In this document: in pieces, positions 6,229-9,065 of the stretch
Numbering within the stretch: position 1 is the stretch's first letter
Layout: every line of letters starts with the position of its first letter
DNA from: an uncultured Fidelibacterota bacterium
GTDB lineage: Bacteria > Marinisomatota > Marinisomatia > Marinisomatales > TCS55
Direction of reading: 5' to 3'
Assembly (NCBI GenBank): GCA_913046805.1
Contig: CAJWTA010000041.1
Coordinates: 1-9,065 of the forward strand
Length of the DNA stretch: 9,065 nucleotides
The notes under the pieces: model-generated
What the model saw: the letters and a program-made list of their open reading frames with translations, nothing else
Told to the model about the DNA's origin: nothing
The model's database searches: none
Made by a program: the position numbers and the translations under genes

Positions 6229-6684
6229 CTAAAGACGTTGAATTTCAAAAAAATCACGGATAATTGAAAGACATTCTTGTTCCATTACTCCCCCTCTAAC
6301 CGCAGTCTTATTTTTTAAATGCGTGTCTCCACAAAGCTGATATAACGAACCGCAACAACCCATTTCTTTATCGTAACAACCAAAAACAACCATTTTTAGT
6401 CTAGAATTAATGATTGCTCCTGCGCACATCGCGCAGGGCTCTTTGGTGACATAGAGTATACATTCATTTAATCTCCAATCTTCAATTGTATTAGCTGCTG
6501 CAGTTATAGCAATGATTTCAGCATGAGCTGTTGGATCTTTTAATTGCTCACGCTGATTGTATCCTTTGCCTACAATCTTTCCATCTTTCACTACCACTGC
6601 CCCAACAGGAATCTCTTCGATTTTGTAGGCTTTTTGAGCCTCTAGAAGGGCTTGTCTCATCCAGATCAAGTGGGATTGGATCAT
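6229..6684 (-). CDS. tadA: tRNA-specific adenosine deaminase TadA
   Basis: TadA deaminates A34 to inosine in the anticodon of tRNA-Arg(ACG), acting in the cytoplasm as a dimer. The 151-residue protein has the cytidine/deoxycytidylate deaminase-type zinc site: 'TAHAEI' with His54 and Glu56, and 'PCAMC' with Cys84 and Cys87. Other TadA features are 'IPVGAVVVKDGKIVGKGYN' near the N-terminus (25-43) and 'DPTAHAE'. Its length is normal for bacterial TadA. The start is ATG with no visible Shine-Dalgarno, six bases after the stop of the TPR-like lipoprotein gene. The nearby tRNA-Ser(CGA) is not a TadA substrate; their closeness is probably chance. Confidence 0.93.
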   Translation of the reverse strand: MIQSHLIWMRQALLEAQKAYKIEEIPVGAVVVKDGKIVGKGYNQREQLKDPTAHAEIIAITAAANTIEDWRLNECILYVTKEPCAMCAGAIINSRLKMVVFGCYDKEMGCCGSLYQLCGDTHLKNKTAVRGGVMEQECLSIIRDFFEIQRL

Positions 6685-6690
6685 TTAAAT

Positions 6691-7383
6691 TTATTTTTGC
6701 TGAAGTACTTTTTGAAGACTGTCTAGCTGTTGAGCAACTTTTTGTCTTCCGAGTAAAGTAGTATAATCGTTTATCAATAGGCTTGATGATCCCAATGAAT
6801 CTAACACTACCTTTAAATGTTTATGCGTTGAATCAAATTTTGCTAGTGCAAAATAGGAAGAGGCCATTGTGATGCGTAGATCTAAATAATTTAGAGTAGA
6901 GTCATGGCTGAATGCCCAGGAATGCCATCTTGATGGATTGATACCAATCAAAGTTGAGTCTATGAGTGCACTACCAAATTTTACCGCCTCACTACTATTT
7001 CCTTTGGCGTGGTATGCGAATGTTAAGCCAGCCAGTATCTCCAAGTGTACATCTGTGGAATTCCAAGGATCTTTAGGCTGAATTAATCCTCGATGAAACG
7101 TGCGTATTGCCCCAATATTTTCAGTGTCTAAGCTATCCAACTCTAGAAGCTTAGCGTACGACCAGCCAAGACCATTATAACCATCTTTCCATTTTTCATC
7201 CGTTAAAACAGAATTTGAAAACCATTCTTTGCTTTTCAGATAATCGCTAGTCTCATACATCTCCCAACCATAGGAAGCCTTATGCTCAGCGGTAGCGCTA
7301 AAGTCTTTTCTGCAGCCATCGATGAATAAAAAACTAATTGTACTTATTAGTACAACAGGTATTTTTTTTATAAAACCGCTCAT
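6691..7383 (-). CDS. TPR-like lipoprotein, unknown function
   Basis: A 230-residue predicted lipoprotein: basic and hydrophobic N-terminus, then 'FIDGC' with Cys24 as probable lipidation site. The Asp at -2 makes this lipobox less than ideal. The mature part is helical with repeated 'A..Y......A..' spacing typical of degenerate tetratricopeptide repeats: 'YGWEMYETSDYLKSKEWF', 'YNGLGWSYAKLLELD', 'ILAGLTFAYHAKGNSSEA', 'ASSYFALAKFDSTHKHL'. Such proteins usually act as scaffolds at the envelope; no enzyme motif is present. Its ATG overlaps the TGA stop of the upstream sorting-domain protein (ATGA), so the two are probably translated together and may work together at the cell surface. Confidence 0.75.
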   Translation of the reverse strand: MSGFIKKIPVVLISTISFLFIDGCRKDFSATAEHKASYGWEMYETSDYLKSKEWFSNSVLTDEKWKDGYNGLGWSYAKLLELDSLDTENIGAIRTFHRGLIQPKDPWNSTDVHLEILAGLTFAYHAKGNSSEAVKFGSALIDSTLIGINPSRWHSWAFSHDSTLNYLDLRITMASSYFALAKFDSTHKHLKVVLDSLGSSSLLINDYTTLLGRQKVAQQLDSLQKVLQQK

Positions 7384-9065
7384 CGCATTAACATTATTTT
7401 TTTGGTTTCTGTTCTTCCGCTATCTGTCATAAGATTTACAAAATAAATCCCAGATGATACCGGTACATCGTTCTGATCTCTACCATTCCATTTAACACGG
7501 TACCTGCCTATGCTCTGCTGCTCGTTTATAAGGGTTTTAATGTTTCTACCTAAAATGTCATAAACGGTTATGTTTACTCGTTGATTTGGTCCATCTATAA
7601 AGCCAAGATCATATTCAATGGTGGTAGAAGGATTAAATGGATTTGGATAATTTTGCTGCAATGAAGTTTGGCCGGGAACTACCAGTGTCTTTGGACCCAT
7701 TTTAAAGTACCCCATTTTGTCCGTGTAAGCTAGAACCTGTCCGCTCTCATTGTAAGATGGTAGCTCCACCCAACCTGAACCGATAGATCTTTGATAGATA
7801 GCTAATTCACTCTCTTCTGAAAGCAATGAAACTTGTACCGATTTTTTAAAACGTGAAGATTCATTCCCAAGAAGATATGATGCGCGATCATTAAAATAGG
7901 GTTCAAATAAAGATGAATCCACGATCATAAGCGTTTGGTCATAGTCTACCGATCCATTCCTGCCCAATACACCAAATCTGCCATCTGAACTTGATCCTGA
8001 CCAATTGCCATACGATTTAGCTAGAGTAAATGTTATTATCTTTGTAGGTAGTGTGGTGTCTCCAACTGTTCCTTTGGCGTAGATGTCAAATTCGCGCTGA
8101 AGGACAGATCCTCTAATGTAATGGTTTCCAACGTAAGTATAATCGGCCGCTGTATCCAGACGTATAGTTTCAGATTGAACTTTCAAGCTGATGTCCGTAG
8201 TCGAAGCTAGCGAATCTATGAGGAATATCTCATAGTAATCAGAAAACGCATTGTTTTGGACAACGTACATGCGGATCTCTGGACGTGGTACACGCTGGAT
8301 CTTGACTGAGAAAGTATCTATTGCGACACTTCCAGAGTCGTCAACGGCCGTAATTTCGAATTTAATTTGATTGCTTGATGTATCCTTGGGGTTCCATATA
8401 CCATTTCTTAGCTCACCCTCTTGACCTGGTATATTTGCAGGTTTATAATCATACCATAAAGATTGAGGTTTAAAATTGACCAATTCGTTTTTACCTCGAG
8501 AAATATAAAATACCGTATCGCCAATAATACTATCTTTCGGAGTTTTGATATCTACAAATTTCGTGTACGTAAGCGGTAGAATAGAAACGGTTAAAAGCGT
8601 GTCATCCGTATCCGTTAAATAATTTGCAAAATCTAAAGATATTGAATCGCTTTCAACAACTATCGTATCGCGCAAACCTGACCAAACCGGTGGGTCATTT
8701 TTGGGATTAATAAAGAACGGAATGGTGTCTCTGCCAACTAATCCCCCTGGGTCAATTACCGTAAACTCAACTCTCATACTATCAATCGTATAGTAATTTG
8801 TATCCGAAGATGTTGTATCCGTTGGCATTATCCAGGCATAAGTAGTGTCACTAAACGATCCATTTATTTTGCTAGTTGAATCAATTTTAACCGGGTCCTT
8901 CAAATCGCTGACTCCAGCTGGATACACTAAGAATGAATTATCTTTTTGCATGATGGTTGATGAAGGGTATTCATCTACCAAATTACTTAAAAATTGCTTC
9001 CTAAAGTCTTTTGTAACATGAGATAAAAACCCAAGCTTTGCAGTTGGATAACCAGGATTATTTTG
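7380..9065 (-). CDS. Secreted surface protein with cadherin-like region and T9SS-type C-terminal sorting domain (N-terminus missing)
   Basis: The frame is open from the stop at 7380 to the right edge, so these are the last 561 residues of a longer protein; the TTG at 8981 is not a real start. The visible part is rich in Thr, Ser and Asp and predicted beta. A stretch containing 'NDPPVWSGL' and 'LTDTDD' resembles cadherin-like or Ig-like repeats of large bacterial surface proteins. The last 92 residues form a FlgD-like/type A sorting domain: 'QQNYPNPFNPSTTIEYDLG', 'VYDILGRNIKTL', 'WNGRDQNDVPVSSGIYF', ending 'KKIMLMR'. Such domains direct export and surface attachment through the type IX system in Bacteroidota and relatives; in Marinimicrobia and Ignavibacteria the same domain is very common. 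No catalytic motif is visible in this part. The gene is coupled to the TPR-like lipoprotein by an ATGA overlap. Confidence 0.85.
   Translation of the reverse strand, partial: QNNPGYPTAKLGFLSHVTKDFRKQFLSNLVDEYPSSTIMQKDNSFLVYPAGVSDLKDPVKIDSTSKINGSFSDTTYAWIMPTDTTSSDTNYYTIDSMRVEFTVIDPGGLVGRDTIPFFINPKNDPPVWSGLRDTIVVESDSISLDFANYLTDTDDTLLTVSILPLTYTKFVDIKTPKDSIIGDTVFYISRGKNELVNFKPQSLWYDYKPANIPGQEGELRNGIWNPKDTSSNQIKFEITAVDDSGSVAIDTFSVKIQRVPRPEIRMYVVQNNAFSDYYEIFLIDSLASTTDISLKVQSETIRLDTAADYTYVGNHYIRGSVLQREFDIYAKGTVGDTTLPTKIITFTLAKSYGNWSGSSSDGRFGVLGRNGSVDYDQTLMIVDSSLFEPYFNDRASYLLGNESSRFKKSVQVSLLSEESELAIYQRSIGSGWVELPSYNESGQVLAYTDKMGYFKMGPKTLVVPGQTSLQQNYPNPFNPSTTIEYDLGFIDGPNQRVNITVYDILGRNIKTLINEQQSIGRYRVKWNGRDQNDVPVSSGIYFVNLMTDSGRTETKKIMLMR

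Noticed and set aside
7380..8981. TTG at 8981 as the start of the sorting-domain protein
   Set aside because: The frame stays open to the right edge and there is no signal peptide after the TTG, so the gene runs out of the window.
1..9065. CRISPR arrays, insertion sequences, phage genes or defence systems
   Set aside because: No regularly spaced repeats, transposase or integrase motifs, or terminal inverted repeats were found; the tRNA-Ser has no integrase or repeated 3' end beside it.

Overview
The window looks like a chromosomal segment of an uncultured marine bacterium of the FCB group, with Marinimicrobia (SAR406) the most likely lineage and Ignavibacteria or Bacteroidota as alternatives. 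The reasons are the AT-rich sequence, a secreted protein ending in a 'YPNPFNPSTTI' type IX-style sorting domain, mostly absent Shine-Dalgarno sequences, and a Brp/Blh-type retinal-forming enzyme. This assignment is inference; there is no rRNA or other marker gene here.

Layout. Positions 1-258 (+) hold the C-terminus of a Blh beta-carotene 15,15'-dioxygenase that starts before the window. Everything else is on the minus strand. Read in transcription order from the right edge: a large secreted protein with a sorting domain (N-terminus beyond 9065), a TPR-like lipoprotein joined to it by an ATGA overlap, tadA (tRNA adenosine deaminase), a small cysteine-containing lipoprotein, tRNA-Ser(CGA), a four-gene lipid operon (HMG-CoA reductase, PlsC-type acyltransferase, alkyldihydroxyacetonephosphate synthase, SDR reductase), and last a secreted metallo-beta-lactamase-fold hydrolase.

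The main point of interest is the operon at 1325-5761. Its third gene is a full-length, eukaryote-like AGPS, the enzyme that makes the ether bond in peroxisomal ether lipid and plasmalogen synthesis. Its neighbours fit the steps on either side: an acyltransferase that could make acyl-DHAP or acylate the product, and an SDR resembling the acyl/alkyl-DHAP reductase DHRS7B (PexRAP). Together they form a compact candidate bacterial glycerol-ether-lipid pathway. The leading HMG-CoA reductase gene links it to isoprenoid supply. With the Blh gene on the opposite strand, the window joins ether lipids, mevalonate and probably retinal (rhodopsin) metabolism, all membrane-related.

A second unusual point is start codons. 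The SDR and the MBL hydrolase both have their conserved N-termini (the TGASSGIG nucleotide-binding motif; a signal peptide plus first beta strand) in frame upstream of the first ATG/GTG/TTG. The only plausible initiators are ATT (or ATA). Conventional start picking would truncate both proteins.
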